35,375 nt of DNA. Origin: Bacteroidota bacterium. Lineage in GTDB: Bacteria; Bacteroidota; Bacteroidia; B-17B0; Aurantibacillaceae. Of this stretch, positions 1 to 8,814 are shown one piece after another (positions within the stretch are counted from its first letter, which is position 1; the number at the start of each line of letters is the position of its first letter). The DNA lies in assembly GCA_013697245.1 (NCBI GenBank), contig JACCXH010000064.1, positions 1 to 35,375 of the forward strand, written 5' to 3'. A program made the translations under genes and the position numbers. The notes under the pieces are model-generated. The model had not been told where the DNA came from, made no database searches, and saw only the letters and a list, made by a program, of their open reading frames with translations.

Positions 1-116
1 TAATAAGGTTGGTGCAACAGCACGTCTTTACTTTTATTAAAAATGCTTTATATAAATTTAAAATAACCCTGCTAAATATATTTTATCCGAAAATATTTGT
101 TGGACTTATTGAGTGA
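1..116. other. AT-rich left edge, no gene recognised
   Basis: I see no recognisable gene here. The frame that continues into the S24-domain ORF is open from base 3 but ends at a TGA at 114-116, and its translation does not resemble the part of a DUF2075 helicase expected at this point. The breakpoint between unrelated sequence and helicase-like sequence therefore lies near 114-117. No terminal inverted repeat or transposase fragment is visible. Confidence 0.5.
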
Positions 117-143
117 ACCCTAATTAACATTTACAAAACAATA

Positions 144-722
144 ATGTACCGTGGCATTAGGGGTACTTTTATTTACGCATGCGATAAAGATCTTCGTGAT
201 TATTTAAAAAAACATGTTTCAACTTATAAAAAAGAAATTCCTTTCAGAATACTGAGATTCGATGAAGTGAAACCATATGTAAATTCAGTTCCTTTAGTTG
301 ATATCTCTGCCGCAGCAGGAAATTTCAGTAATTTACAAAAACATTCAGAATTTGAATGGATTGAATTGCCTTTTGGTGTCACGGCTAAAAAAGGTTATTT
401 TGTTTGTAAAGTTGAAGGTGAATCTATGAATAAAAGAATACCAAACGGTTCATACTGTTTATTTCAACAAGATGAAGGAGGGAGTAGAAATAGTAAAATT
501 GTTTTAGTTGAACATACAAAGTTTCAAGAATCAGAATTTGGCTCCCGCTACACAGTCAAAGAATATCGAAGTCATAAAAGTGTTGAAACCGATCAATGGA
601 GCCATAAAGCAATAACTTTAAAACCATTATCGACTGATTCTGCATACCAAAGTATTGAATTATCGGAAAGTGAATTAGAGAGTTTAAAAGTAATCGGCAT
701 TTTCGAAAAGGTTTTGGTATAA
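144..722 (+). CDS. LexA/S24-type peptidase domain protein, probable 3' remnant of a DUF2075 helicase gene
   Basis: Residues about 80-192 match the S24/LexA autoprotease domain. EGESM carries a candidate nucleophile Ser94 and YTVKEY carries the general-base Lys139. An Ala58-Gly59 pair in an AAAG context lies 35 residues before Ser94, close to the spacing in LexA between its cleaved Ala-Gly and its serine. Residues 1-25 (YRGIRGTFIYACDKDLRDYL) resemble the C-terminal motif of DUF2075/Schlafen-like helicases (xLxTRGMKGCYVYxxDxxL). The likeness continues in frame upstream of the ATG (INIYKTI) to a TGA at 114-116. The ORF therefore looks like the tail of a longer helicase-S24 protein whose front is lost or lies beyond a nonsense codon. 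It may still make a 192-residue protein from the ATG at 144. It converges on the CDF transporter gene. The S24 assignment is fairly sure; the remnant reading is inference. Confidence 0.65.
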   Translation: MYRGIRGTFIYACDKDLRDYLKKHVSTYKKEIPFRILRFDEVKPYVNSVPLVDISAAAGNFSNLQKHSEFEWIELPFGVTAKKGYFVCKVEGESMNKRIPNGSYCLFQQDEGGSRNSKIVLVEHTKFQESEFGSRYTVKEYRSHKSVETDQWSHKAITLKPLSTDSAYQSIELSESELESLKVIGIFEKVLV

Positions 723-727
723 TTAAA

Positions 728-967
728 TTGAGGATCTGTAAAGATTATAAAAAAAATTATATTTATTTAACCGATGAGTCACGAACTAACAATAATACCA
801 TCCAATCTAGTCGCAAATTGATTAAAGAAACCAAAAAAATTAGAAACCTTCTTAAGCCTGCTTCTAAAGAGAAAGATAACGAAGCGCCAAAAAAGATCAC
901 TCGTTCGGCTCCACATGAACTAAAACATCTGCTATCTGTGGCATTTTACTTCGCAGATAATCTTTAA
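728..967 (+). CDS. Doubtful small ORF, 79 residues
   Basis: This lysine-rich ORF would start at TTG 728, five bases after the preceding stop. Its last 70 bases lie antisense to the conserved C-terminal end of the CDF transporter gene. I recognise no domain, signal peptide or family. The stretch between the two flanking genes (723-896) otherwise holds only AT-rich sequence without a clear terminator. It is most likely not a gene, although it could be a further remnant of the disrupted locus to its left. Confidence 0.15.
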   Translation: MRICKDYKKNYIYLTDESRTNNNTIQSSRKLIKETKKIRNLLKPASKEKDNEAPKKITRSAPHELKHLLSVAFYFADNL

Positions 968-1766
968 GCGCGTGAGCGATCGAGTGCCCCTCACTAACTG
1001 TTATTTTGGCGTCTACGATCACATGAAGGTCAACATGGTATTTCATACCGGTTTTCCTTACATAACATTTTTCGGTATCCACTACCCCTTCTACATTTTT
1101 AGATTCTTTTCTTATCTCCTCCACTAAGTTATCATACAAATGCTCATCCATAATTTCGCCTAGTGCAGGCCTGAAAATAAGGTAACTGTTATATAAAATA
1201 ATTCCCGATGCCAATAAAGCCGCCCAATCATCAGCGGTCTCATACCCTTTGCCAAAATATAAAGCAATTGAAATGCCTATAAAAGCTGCCAGCGAAGTAA
1301 TGGCATCGCTTCTGTGGTGCCAGGCATCGGCTTTTAAAGAAGAAGAGTTTGTTTCTTGTCCTTTCTTTTTAACTATCCGGTAAAACACTTCTTTGATAAT
1401 AATAATTAGCCCTAAAACAATTAGCGTGTATGGTTTTGGCAATTCGTGTGGCGTTCGTATGTTTTGAATACTTGTGTAAGCAATAATGATGGCCGATATT
1501 ATTAAAAAGCCAACTACTAAAAAGGTGATCAAAGGCTCAGCCCTACCATGGCCATAAGGATGATTCTTATCTTTTGGCCTGGTAGAATATTTTATTCCAA
1601 ACAAAACAATAATGGAAGAAAAAATATCGGAGGTAGATTCTATTGCATCGGCAATTAAAGCATAAGAATTTCCAAAGTACCCTGTAAAGCCTTTTAATAA
1701 AGCGAGAAATGAATTTCCAACAATACTGAAATAAGTTGCTTTAATAGCTTTATCTTCTGCGCTCAT
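897..1766 (-). CDS. Cation diffusion facilitator (CDF) family metal transporter
   Basis: This inner-membrane antiporter of the CDF family exports divalent metal (Zn, Fe or Mn) in exchange for protons. About six membrane segments span residues 10-210. The metal site is visible as Asp40/Glu43/Asp47 in TM2 (ADAIESTSD) and His150/Asp154 in TM5 (HHRSD). HPYGHGR between TM2 and TM3 is a family hallmark. The C-terminal cytoplasmic domain (residues 212-289) ends in the typical HVEP. The length of 289 residues is normal, close to FieF/YiiP. It is the last gene of a minus-strand run, 17 bases after the glycosyltransferase gene. Which metal it moves cannot be told from the sequence; Glu43 in place of the His of zinc-specific members argues against simple zinc specificity. 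Confidence 0.93.
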   Translation of the reverse strand: MSAEDKAIKATYFSIVGNSFLALLKGFTGYFGNSYALIADAIESTSDIFSSIIVLFGIKYSTRPKDKNHPYGHGRAEPLITFLVVGFLIISAIIIAYTSIQNIRTPHELPKPYTLIVLGLIIIIKEVFYRIVKKKGQETNSSSLKADAWHHRSDAITSLAAFIGISIALYFGKGYETADDWAALLASGIILYNSYLIFRPALGEIMDEHLYDNLVEEIRKESKNVEGVVDTEKCYVRKTGMKYHVDLHVIVDAKITVSEGHSIAHALKDYLRSKMPQIADVLVHVEPNE

Positions 1767-1783
1767 TTTCTAAATTATTTATG

Positions 1784-3760
1784 CTATTCCCAAAAATTCC
1801 ATTTTTGAGGCCAGTAATCAATTGTATTCAGTTCAAAACCTGTCAGACTGAATGTTTCTTTTGCACTGTTCCAAATAAAAGCGGTACACTTTGCTTTGTC
1901 TTTTATTTTTTTATAATCCGTACCGCAATAACTGGATGTAAATATAGTAATAGTTGAATCTTTTTTGATCACAAAATCACCAACTGGGTTTGCATTAAAA
2001 GAATACATCTTGCTTTGAATGGTATCGTTCATAGATATACATGCAGATACTTTGTTTTTTGTACTATTTAATTTAAGGCCCGCTTTAAATAAAATTACCT
2101 GGCCTTCTTTAGATGTGATCTTATTTAGCGCTACAATAGCGTCAAAAGGGTATTCATTCGCGCTATCAACTGGTAGACTGAAAGAAGTTTTACCCATAAC
2201 CATGGCAGATCTCTCTTTGAATTGTAGATCTTTTTTATCAAAAAGGTTGGCTGTATAAATAATACTTTCGCCCTCCACTACTTTAGCTGCATCTTCTTTT
2301 TTGTTTGAATACAATTTATAGTTTATGCCCTGAGTTTGTGTGTTTTCAATTAAATAAGGATAATACTCCATTGCAACTGCCTGTTGCAATGGATAAGAAG
2401 AAGCCAGCACCAAATAATCAGCTTTAAGAGAAGCGACAAATTCAGAAAAATATTTTAAAGAAATAGTTATCGAGTCGGCAGAGCTTTTACAATCAAACTT
2501 GCTGTTATATTTTTTAAAATAAATCCCTTTCATCACCTCATCACAATCTACAAAAATCGGATATACATTTTCGTCACCATAGTTCTTTTTAAGTTCAACT
2601 GTTCTTTCAAACTGGTATTCAAAAACGGTTCTTACACATTGGTGATAATAGTCTTTTTTATAATAGGATTTAAAGATCAAAGTGCCTGCAATGATAGCCA
2701 ACACAGCATTAAAAGCCATTTTATTTTTAAGGTCCAATAACGAACTTATTAAAACAACCATGGCCACACCCGAAAACAACATAACCGAATTTTGAAAGAT
2801 AGGCGCATTAAAAACAGAATATAAGTAAACTACAAAGTAATTCACCAAAAAAATAATTAATAAGTAGGCTTGCTTTTTATTGAAGTTTATTTTTTTATTC
2901 AACACAAAACACGCAACAATTAAAACTAAAAAAATCAAATAAGTTTTCCCAGTCCCAAACAGGATCGTTAAAAAATCAAGTACAGAAGTAATTTCGGGTT
3001 TTGCTAACCAACCTCCCTGCTCGTAACCAATACCGCCAATGCTAAGCTGGTAAAATGTTACCGGCAAATGTGGCAAGTAAGCAAGTATTACGCAGCTTAA
3101 GGTAATTGCGTAAGCCTTAAAATTAGTTTTGTTTAAAAATAAAAGACCCGAAGCATAAACCGTAAAAGCAAACAGCCCGTTTATATGCTGGTTAAGCGCT
3201 GACAGCAAGGCAAACATGCCAAGAAAAAAATAATTACTTTTTTTATAGTTATGTAAAAAAAAGATTTCGAAAAAATAATACAATAAGGCTATGCTAAAAA
3301 ATACGCCGGAAATGTACATTCTGGCAATTGGCGCATAAAAAACAAATACCAACGAAAAACTAAAAATAACAGCCGCTACATTTGCTACTTGTTTAGAAAA
3401 ATTCTTAAGACAAAAAAAGTAAGTATATATCACCGCGCCAAAACTGCATAGCAAAAAAGGCAGTTTTATGATCCAGTTCGTATAGCCAAAAAATTGCGAA
3501 ATGTAATAAATAAGTACTTGCACCAAAGCCGGGTGCGCGTCTATTTTTACACCTTTTTCAATAAGCTCTCCAAAAGAATTAAAGTGGGTCCTATCGATCC
3601 CGCTTAATTCATCTAACGTAAACTGGTAGTTAAATAATGGCATTAAGCGAAGAATTATACAAGCTAATAAAACAAAAGCAAAAACGATATGTTCTTTTAT
3701 AAATTTAATTACCATTTGCTTTAAAAAATAAAAGCTGAGTTTTATATTCTCAGCTTTCAA
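1784..3760 (-). CDS. GT-C fold membrane glycosyltransferase (family 39/ArnT-like)
   Basis: The protein has 658 residues. About ten or more hydrophobic segments fill residues 15-370, followed by a soluble C-terminal domain of some 280 residues. After the first membrane segment comes a TLDELSG motif (Asp50-Glu51) and then DAHPAL (Asp74, His76). This is the acidic loop arrangement of GT-C transferases such as PMT and ArnT, which use polyprenyl-phosphate sugars on the outer face of the inner membrane. The acceptor is unknown; glycan or lipid A decoration are possibilities. It sits 21 bases after ilvE and 17 bases before the CDF gene, so it is probably co-transcribed, without an evident functional link. 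The fold assignment is good; the specific reaction is not known. Confidence 0.75.
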   Translation of the reverse strand: MKAENIKLSFYFLKQMVIKFIKEHIVFAFVLLACIILRLMPLFNYQFTLDELSGIDRTHFNSFGELIEKGVKIDAHPALVQVLIYYISQFFGYTNWIIKLPFLLCSFGAVIYTYFFCLKNFSKQVANVAAVIFSFSLVFVFYAPIARMYISGVFFSIALLYYFFEIFFLHNYKKSNYFFLGMFALLSALNQHINGLFAFTVYASGLLFLNKTNFKAYAITLSCVILAYLPHLPVTFYQLSIGGIGYEQGGWLAKPEITSVLDFLTILFGTGKTYLIFLVLIVACFVLNKKINFNKKQAYLLIIFLVNYFVVYLYSVFNAPIFQNSVMLFSGVAMVVLISSLLDLKNKMAFNAVLAIIAGTLIFKSYYKKDYYHQCVRTVFEYQFERTVELKKNYGDENVYPIFVDCDEVMKGIYFKKYNSKFDCKSSADSITISLKYFSEFVASLKADYLVLASSYPLQQAVAMEYYPYLIENTQTQGINYKLYSNKKEDAAKVVEGESIIYTANLFDKKDLQFKERSAMVMGKTSFSLPVDSANEYPFDAIVALNKITSKEGQVILFKAGLKLNSTKNKVSACISMNDTIQSKMYSFNANPVGDFVIKKDSTITIFTSSYCGTDYKKIKDKAKCTAFIWNSAKETFSLTGFELNTIDYWPQKWNFWE

Positions 3761-3781
3761 ATTTAATAAAATTTAATTTCT

Positions 3782-4846
3782 TTATACTTTCAGCATCCAG
3801 CCCAATTCATCTTTCATTTTGCCTTTGCGTATCAACCTTAAGGTTTCGTCAACTTTAGTAGAGAATTTTCTTTCTTCTACCGGCGGTAAAACAAAATCTT
3901 TTCCTTCAAAACCAATTCCAATAATTTGCGCAATGGTAGCTGCTGTACCGCAACCAAAGGCTTCTTTTAATTCTCCTTTTTCGTATGCTTCCGCAACTTC
4001 TTTTAAACTCACTTTTCTTTCTTCTACTTTCATGCCCCAGTGTTTTGCCAATGCAATTACACTGTCGCGCGTAATACCTGCAAGTATAGTATCACTCAAT
4101 GCGGGTGTTAATAATGTATCGCCAATTACAAACATTAAGTTCATTGTTCCACTTTCTTCAACAAAATGATGCGTGGCGCTATCTGTCCAGATCACTTGCT
4201 GATAACCTTTTTGCTGTGCTAATTTGGTTGGATACAAACTTCTTCCGTAGTTACCCGCAGCCTTCACAAAACCAACACCGCCATGTACCGATCTGAAATA
4301 ATCCGTTTCAACAATCACTTTTATAGGATCGCTATAATATTTACCCGCAGGGCATGTTATAATAATAAATTTATAAGTCTCGCTTGCTTTTACGCCAATG
4401 GCTTCGTCTGTAGCAATTAAGAACGGGCGAATGTATAAACTGCCGGTATCGCCTGTTGGCACCCATGCAGCATCCAATCTTAATAGTTCCAACAATCCGT
4501 TCATAAATAACTCTTCAGGAACTTCAGGCATGCACATGCGAACTGCACTACGATTTAAACGCTTATAATTTTCAAGTGGGCGAAATAAAGACACGTCTCC
4601 ATTATCATTTTTATAAGCTTTCATGCCTTCAAAAATAGCCTGGCCATAATGCAGGGCGCTCATCGCATAACTCAATGGCACATCGCCATATGGGCATATG
4701 GTAGCGTTTTGCCATTTACCATCGGCATATTCAGCAACGAACATGTGATCGCTAAAACATTTGCCAAAGGGTACATTATTTACATCGTAATCTGTAACCC
4801 TACTTTTCGCAATTTTATTAATGCGAATATCCGCTGTGCTTATCAT
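3782..4846 (-). CDS. ilvE: Branched-chain amino acid aminotransferase
   Basis: This PLP enzyme (fold type IV) transfers amino groups between glutamate and the keto acids of leucine, isoleucine and valine. Lys195 in GFVKAAGNYGRS is the expected Schiff-base lysine. EESGTMN and TDTILAGITRDSVI-like stretches in the C-terminal half are the phosphate-binding and substrate motifs of class IV aminotransferases. The 354-residue length and the long N-terminal part point to the BCAT-II subgroup. The ATG at 4846 gives a normal N terminus. It leads a three-gene run with the glycosyltransferase and CDF genes. The 134-base gap upstream holds a nested hairpin and weak TAnnTTTG-like boxes, so it probably has its own promoter. 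Confidence 0.95.
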   Translation of the reverse strand: MISTADIRINKIAKSRVTDYDVNNVPFGKCFSDHMFVAEYADGKWQNATICPYGDVPLSYAMSALHYGQAIFEGMKAYKNDNGDVSLFRPLENYKRLNRSAVRMCMPEVPEELFMNGLLELLRLDAAWVPTGDTGSLYIRPFLIATDEAIGVKASETYKFIIITCPAGKYYSDPIKVIVETDYFRSVHGGVGFVKAAGNYGRSLYPTKLAQQKGYQQVIWTDSATHHFVEESGTMNLMFVIGDTLLTPALSDTILAGITRDSVIALAKHWGMKVEERKVSLKEVAEAYEKGELKEAFGCGTAATIAQIIGIGFEGKDFVLPPVEERKFSTKVDETLRLIRKGKMKDELGWMLKV

Positions 4847-4932
4847 AAAATAGAATGTTGTTTAACAAATAACTATAAAATTTTTGAATTTGCAAATATT
4901 TTCATCAATAAATTAAGGGGTTTTGGTCGATA

Positions 4933-4975
4933 TTTTGAGCAGTAATAGTCTTTATTCCTCAATAAAGGCTCAAAA
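4933..4975 (-). terminator. Nested hairpin after lpxH
   Basis: Two stems are nested. The outer pair is TTTTGAGC (4933-4940) with GCTCAAAA (4968-4975). Inside it, CTTTATT (4950-4956) pairs with AATAAAG (4961-4967) around a four-base loop. It lies six bases beyond the lpxH stop and ahead of ilvE. There is no strong U-tract, so it may be a weak terminator or an RNA-stabilising 3' end. Confidence 0.45.
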
Positions 4976-4980
4976 CGCAG

Positions 4981-5730
4981 CTATTTTTCGAATTTCTCGA
5001 GGCTAAGTTTGGTGCCGTCAAACACGGCATAGGTCCTGTAATTGATCCATTCTCCAAGGTTAATGTATTTGGCTTTTCCATCAACATCCAAATCTAAAGG
5101 CAAATGACGGTGACCAAAAATAAAAAAATCTACTTGGTGATCTTTCAAATATTCGCGGGAAAAGAGAAATAACCATTCATTCTCATTTCCTAAAAATTTT
5201 TCATCAGAATCGCCGGTTGTAATTCTACTTCTTTTACTTGTAAAACGCGCAAACCAAAACGAAAAATTTGGATGTATACGCGAGTATAACCAATGACATA
5301 ATTTACTTGTAAAAACGATCTTCAATAATTTATATCCTTTATCACCCGGCCCTATTCCATCGCCATGGCCAATGTAAAATGTTTTATTATTATATATTTT
5401 TGTAATGGGTTGATGATGAACAGTAACATTTAATTCTTTTATAAAATAATCCTGCATCCATAGATCATGGTTGCCGGTAAAAAAAACAACTTTTATTCCT
5501 GAATCTGTCAACTCGGCGATCTTGCCCAAGAACCTTGTAAATCCTTTCGGCACAGTATATTTATGCTCGAACCAAAAATCAAAAAGATCGCCAACCAAAT
5601 AAATTTCTTCAGCATCTGCTTTAATATGGTCTAGCCAACGGCAAACACTTTTCTCGCGTTCCAAACTACTTTGTAAAGTTGGAACGCCTAAATGAAAATC
5701 GGAAGCAAAATATATTTTTTTATTACTCAC
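4981..5730 (-). CDS. lpxH: UDP-2,3-diacylglucosamine diphosphatase (LpxH-type)
   Basis: This peripheral inner-membrane metallophosphoesterase of lipid A synthesis splits UDP-2,3-diacylglucosamine to lipid X and UMP. All calcineurin-type motifs are present: SDFHLG (Asp11, His13), GDLFDFW (Asp48), GNHDLW (Asn87, His88), GHGD (His122) and GHRH (His207, His209). The 249-residue length is usual. The only start compatible with the first beta strand (IYFASDFHLG) is GTG at 5730. It directly follows the TAA of the M1 peptidase gene in the same reading frame, so translation is probably coupled to that gene. It is the last gene of the gatB-TlpA-M1-lpxH run. Confidence 0.93.
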   Translation of the reverse strand: MSNKKIYFASDFHLGVPTLQSSLEREKSVCRWLDHIKADAEEIYLVGDLFDFWFEHKYTVPKGFTRFLGKIAELTDSGIKVVFFTGNHDLWMQDYFIKELNVTVHHQPITKIYNNKTFYIGHGDGIGPGDKGYKLLKIVFTSKLCHWLYSRIHPNFSFWFARFTSKRSRITTGDSDEKFLGNENEWLFLFSREYLKDHQVDFFIFGHRHLPLDLDVDGKAKYINLGEWINYRTYAVFDGTKLSLEKFEK

Positions 5731-8700
5731 TTAAAAAAGATTGTCTTTTATTATATTTTTCGGAACTAATTTATGAATATTAATTGTAAAACGAACAGTA
5801 TTAATACCTCTTACATTATTTAATTCTAAAGTTTTTTTAATATCACTGTTGTATAAAAATGGAATATAAACATCAACTATATCTTTTACGATAGGTATAT
5901 TTATACCAAGGTCCCATAAAAAAGGGTCTGTGTTCAAAGCTCTTCCATCACAAAAAGCAATATCTACAAATATTTTAATTGGCAAAATAAAAATAGTTGG
6001 CGATTTTAAATTAGCCGATACCAGCCATTCAGGTGATTGGCCTAGAGGTGTCCATACTTTTAATGCACCGTCCACATCGGCAAACTGGCTAAAACCAAAG
6101 CCGCTATATTCGTTACGGGCAATAAAATTACTCTCAAATAAATAATCCTGGTAGCCGCTGTAGCCGCTTGACCTAAAAGCATAGTAACTACGTTCAGCAT
6201 ACGAACCGGCGAGAAAAGTACCGGCAAATAACCTTACATCAATAAATTGTTTTTTGGATAAAGTAATTTGATAATTTAGTGTAGCCGAAATTTTTGCCAT
6301 GCTTGCACTATGCTGCAAATTTACATTTAGAACAAAAGGATTTATAATTCTTTTATTATTTAAATTATAATTTAATTGGTTTACAAAAGAGTACGTATTT
6401 TTTTTAACCGGTGCGCTGCTTATAAATGTATTGAACGACGTATTTAAACTATCTGTAAATAAATTATTGTTGGTGTAGGATATATATTGGTGAATGGGGC
6501 TCGTCGCATTTTTCTTTTTAAACTCAAACTGCAGGTAAGGCGAGAATTTATAAAAATTAAAAACCAGGTTTTTATAATTGGTACCATTTGCCTGGTTATT
6601 TAGTTCTGTATTATAATAATCGTAAGCGAATGATTTTGCCTTTGTGCCAAAAGTAATTTGTTGAAAGATCTTTTTTGGATAAAAATTAATGTTAAATTCG
6701 GCAAAACCAACGGGGTTTTTGGTTTTAAAAGCATACATGGGTGTTATTGCAAATTCGAACCGGCGTTGATACAAACCATAATTGTGAATGGATGCGCCTG
6801 CCATAAAACCATTATAATAATTTGCGCCAACAAGCGGCAAATAATTAATCTGAATTTTAGTAGGATTTTCATATTTGGTTAAAAAATTAAATTGCAGCGG
6901 TTTTCTTTTTTTGAAAAAACCTTTTGCGCGAATATAATTATTTCTGCGATTAATATCCGGCATTCTATCCATTCCATCTATTTTAAAATATTCCACATCT
7001 GCCGGTGGAAACTCAATAGTTTTCTCGCCTTCAAAGCCATTGTACCAAATAAGGCCTACCGATTTTTTATCTTTAAAGCCATAAATATTCAACGGCGTTG
7101 CAACACCTGTTTTATTTTTTATTTTTATTTGAAAACTTCCGTCCTTATTTTTTTTAAGGCTTTTTATTTTATAATCGATCTTATCAGTAGTTGAAATTAA
7201 ATTTCCGGCGAACCAATTCAGATCTAATCCACTAAAAAAATTCAAAGTTTTTGCAAGGTCTTTTGGCGAAGGGTGTTTAAATTTAAATTGTTCGTAATAG
7301 AACTTCATGGCTTTATCCAGGTTCTCTTCGCCCATGTAATCTGCCAGGTAATCAAAAATAGCCGAGGTTTTACTATATACAATACTTCCATAATTAAATT
7401 CTGTAAAATCCTGTGAAGGAATATCCAAAGTCTGGTCCGTTCTTGATTTAGCGGCAATAAAATAAGCCATTTCTTTTTCGCGCCAGTACTCAACTTTATT
7501 TACACCAAATAAATTTAAATTCTCGTCAATACCAATAAGATCGGATATTTTTTTCTCGGGATATTTTGCGCGCATGTAACGCATCTCGTAAAACGAATTT
7601 AATCCCTCATCCATGTGGGGATGATCGCGCTCATTGCTTCCTAATATGCCATAGAACCAATTGTGGCCTACTTCATGAGCAATTGTTACATCAAGATCAA
7701 ACTCGTTGCTCATATCACCAATAACGGTAATGTTCGGGTACTCCATGCCGCCACCGGCCATAATAGTTCCGTCAATTGCGGTGACGTGATTGTAGGGATA
7801 ATCACCATTTAAATATGAATAAAAAATGGTTGACTCGTTCACATAAGTGATTGCGTTTTTCCATAGATTAAAATTTTTGTTAGTGAAATAGACCCAGGTA
7901 TCTACTGTTCTTTTATTTCCTGGCAATTCAATTTGATCGTGCAAAACATTAAAACGTTTATCGGCAAACCAGGCAAAATCATGCACCCTGAATTGTTTAA
8001 AGCGAATTGTTTTTGTTTCTTTTGAAGAAGCAGGAAACTCCATGTCTTTGGCACGGTAATCTTGTTTGTCGAGGCGATCTAAAGTTTGTTTTACATTTTC
8101 ATTTAAAAAGTACTCCTCTTCATCCGCTTCTATCCTATCGCCGGTAGCAGATAATAAATAATTTTTTGGCAAAGTTATTTTTACATCAAAACTTCCAAAT
8201 TCGCTATAAAATTCCCCTTGATCTAAATAGGGCATTTGATGCCAGCCTTCATTATCAAACACAGCCGGCTTTGGATACCACTGCGTAATAAAGTAGGCTT
8301 GCTGTGTATGGCCTAATCTCGAAAATTTAGCATCCGGGATCTTTACAAAAAAAGGAGTCGTAATTAAAATTGTATCTAACGATCTTAATGGTTCATTTAA
8401 AATAAGTTTACAGATATCAATATTCTCTTTGTCAAGTTCCCATTGTATTTGTTTGCCGTTTACTTTAAAATTCAAACTATCAACAAAACCTCTTTCTTCG
8501 GGCTTAGAAAAATAAAAGTCTGTTTTTTTGTGTAAAAGTAACTGGGCTGCAAGCGCCGTTGAATGATCTTTATAGGCATTGGGCCATAAATGAAAATAAA
8601 TATAACTTAACGATTGGTTGGAGTTATTGATGTATTGAATTTCTTCTGTGGCACGCAAAGTATGCGTAACATCGTTTAAGTTTACCGCAATTTTATAATT

Positions 8701-8814
8701 TACTTCTTGCTGAAAATAAGGTTGCTGTGAAAATAGATGAGTGCTAATAACAAAAATCGCCACAAGCCATTTGTAGCGATCTAAGACTATTATGTTTGTA
8801 AATTTGCTCAACAA
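5731..8814 (-). CDS. M1 family metallopeptidase with probable C-terminal outer-membrane beta-barrel
   Basis: The zinc site is HEVGHNW (His380, Glu381, His384) with Glu403 exactly 18 residues further on in DEGLNSFYE. GGGMEYP (about 354-360) is the GAMEN-like substrate-binding loop. A signal peptide covers residues about 12-30 and ends in LFSQ. The catalytic part ends near residue 620. Residues about 640-1027 consist of alternating, aromatic-rich strands typical of outer-membrane barrels, so the enzyme may sit on the cell surface or face the periplasm. No ATG lies before the signal peptide. The start must be TTG 8814 or the TTG that follows it; 8814 touches the TAA of the TlpA-like gene, in frame. 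It is predicted to cleave N-terminal amino acids from peptides. The M1 part is certain; the barrel is inference. Confidence 0.88.
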   Translation of the reverse strand: MLSKFTNIIVLDRYKWLVAIFVISTHLFSQQPYFQQEVNYKIAVNLNDVTHTLRATEEIQYINNSNQSLSYIYFHLWPNAYKDHSTALAAQLLLHKKTDFYFSKPEERGFVDSLNFKVNGKQIQWELDKENIDICKLILNEPLRSLDTILITTPFFVKIPDAKFSRLGHTQQAYFITQWYPKPAVFDNEGWHQMPYLDQGEFYSEFGSFDVKITLPKNYLLSATGDRIEADEEEYFLNENVKQTLDRLDKQDYRAKDMEFPASSKETKTIRFKQFRVHDFAWFADKRFNVLHDQIELPGNKRTVDTWVYFTNKNFNLWKNAITYVNESTIFYSYLNGDYPYNHVTAIDGTIMAGGGMEYPNITVIGDMSNEFDLDVTIAHEVGHNWFYGILGSNERDHPHMDEGLNSFYEMRYMRAKYPEKKISDLIGIDENLNLFGVNKVEYWREKEMAYFIAAKSRTDQTLDIPSQDFTEFNYGSIVYSKTSAIFDYLADYMGEENLDKAMKFYYEQFKFKHPSPKDLAKTLNFFSGLDLNWFAGNLISTTDKIDYKIKSLKKNKDGSFQIKIKNKTGVATPLNIYGFKDKKSVGLIWYNGFEGEKTIEFPPADVEYFKIDGMDRMPDINRRNNYIRAKGFFKKRKPLQFNFLTKYENPTKIQINYLPLVGANYYNGFMAGASIHNYGLYQRRFEFAITPMYAFKTKNPVGFAEFNINFYPKKIFQQITFGTKAKSFAYDYYNTELNNQANGTNYKNLVFNFYKFSPYLQFEFKKKNATSPIHQYISYTNNNLFTDSLNTSFNTFISSAPVKKNTYSFVNQLNYNLNNKRIINPFVLNVNLQHSASMAKISATLNYQITLSKKQFIDVRLFAGTFLAGSYAERSYYAFRSSGYSGYQDYLFESNFIARNEYSGFGFSQFADVDGALKVWTPLGQSPEWLVSANLKSPTIFILPIKIFVDIAFCDGRALNTDPFLWDLGINIPIVKDIVDVYIPFLYNSDIKKTLELNNVRGINTVRFTINIHKLVPKNIIKDNLF

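Noticed and set aside
728-967. 79-residue plus-strand ORF as a confident gene
   Set aside because: It needs a TTG start, matches nothing I know, and its last third is antisense to the conserved end of the CDF gene. It is kept only as a doubtful entry.
3819-4169. 116-residue plus-strand ORF
   Set aside because: It is wholly antisense to the conserved ilvE coding region and has no family match.
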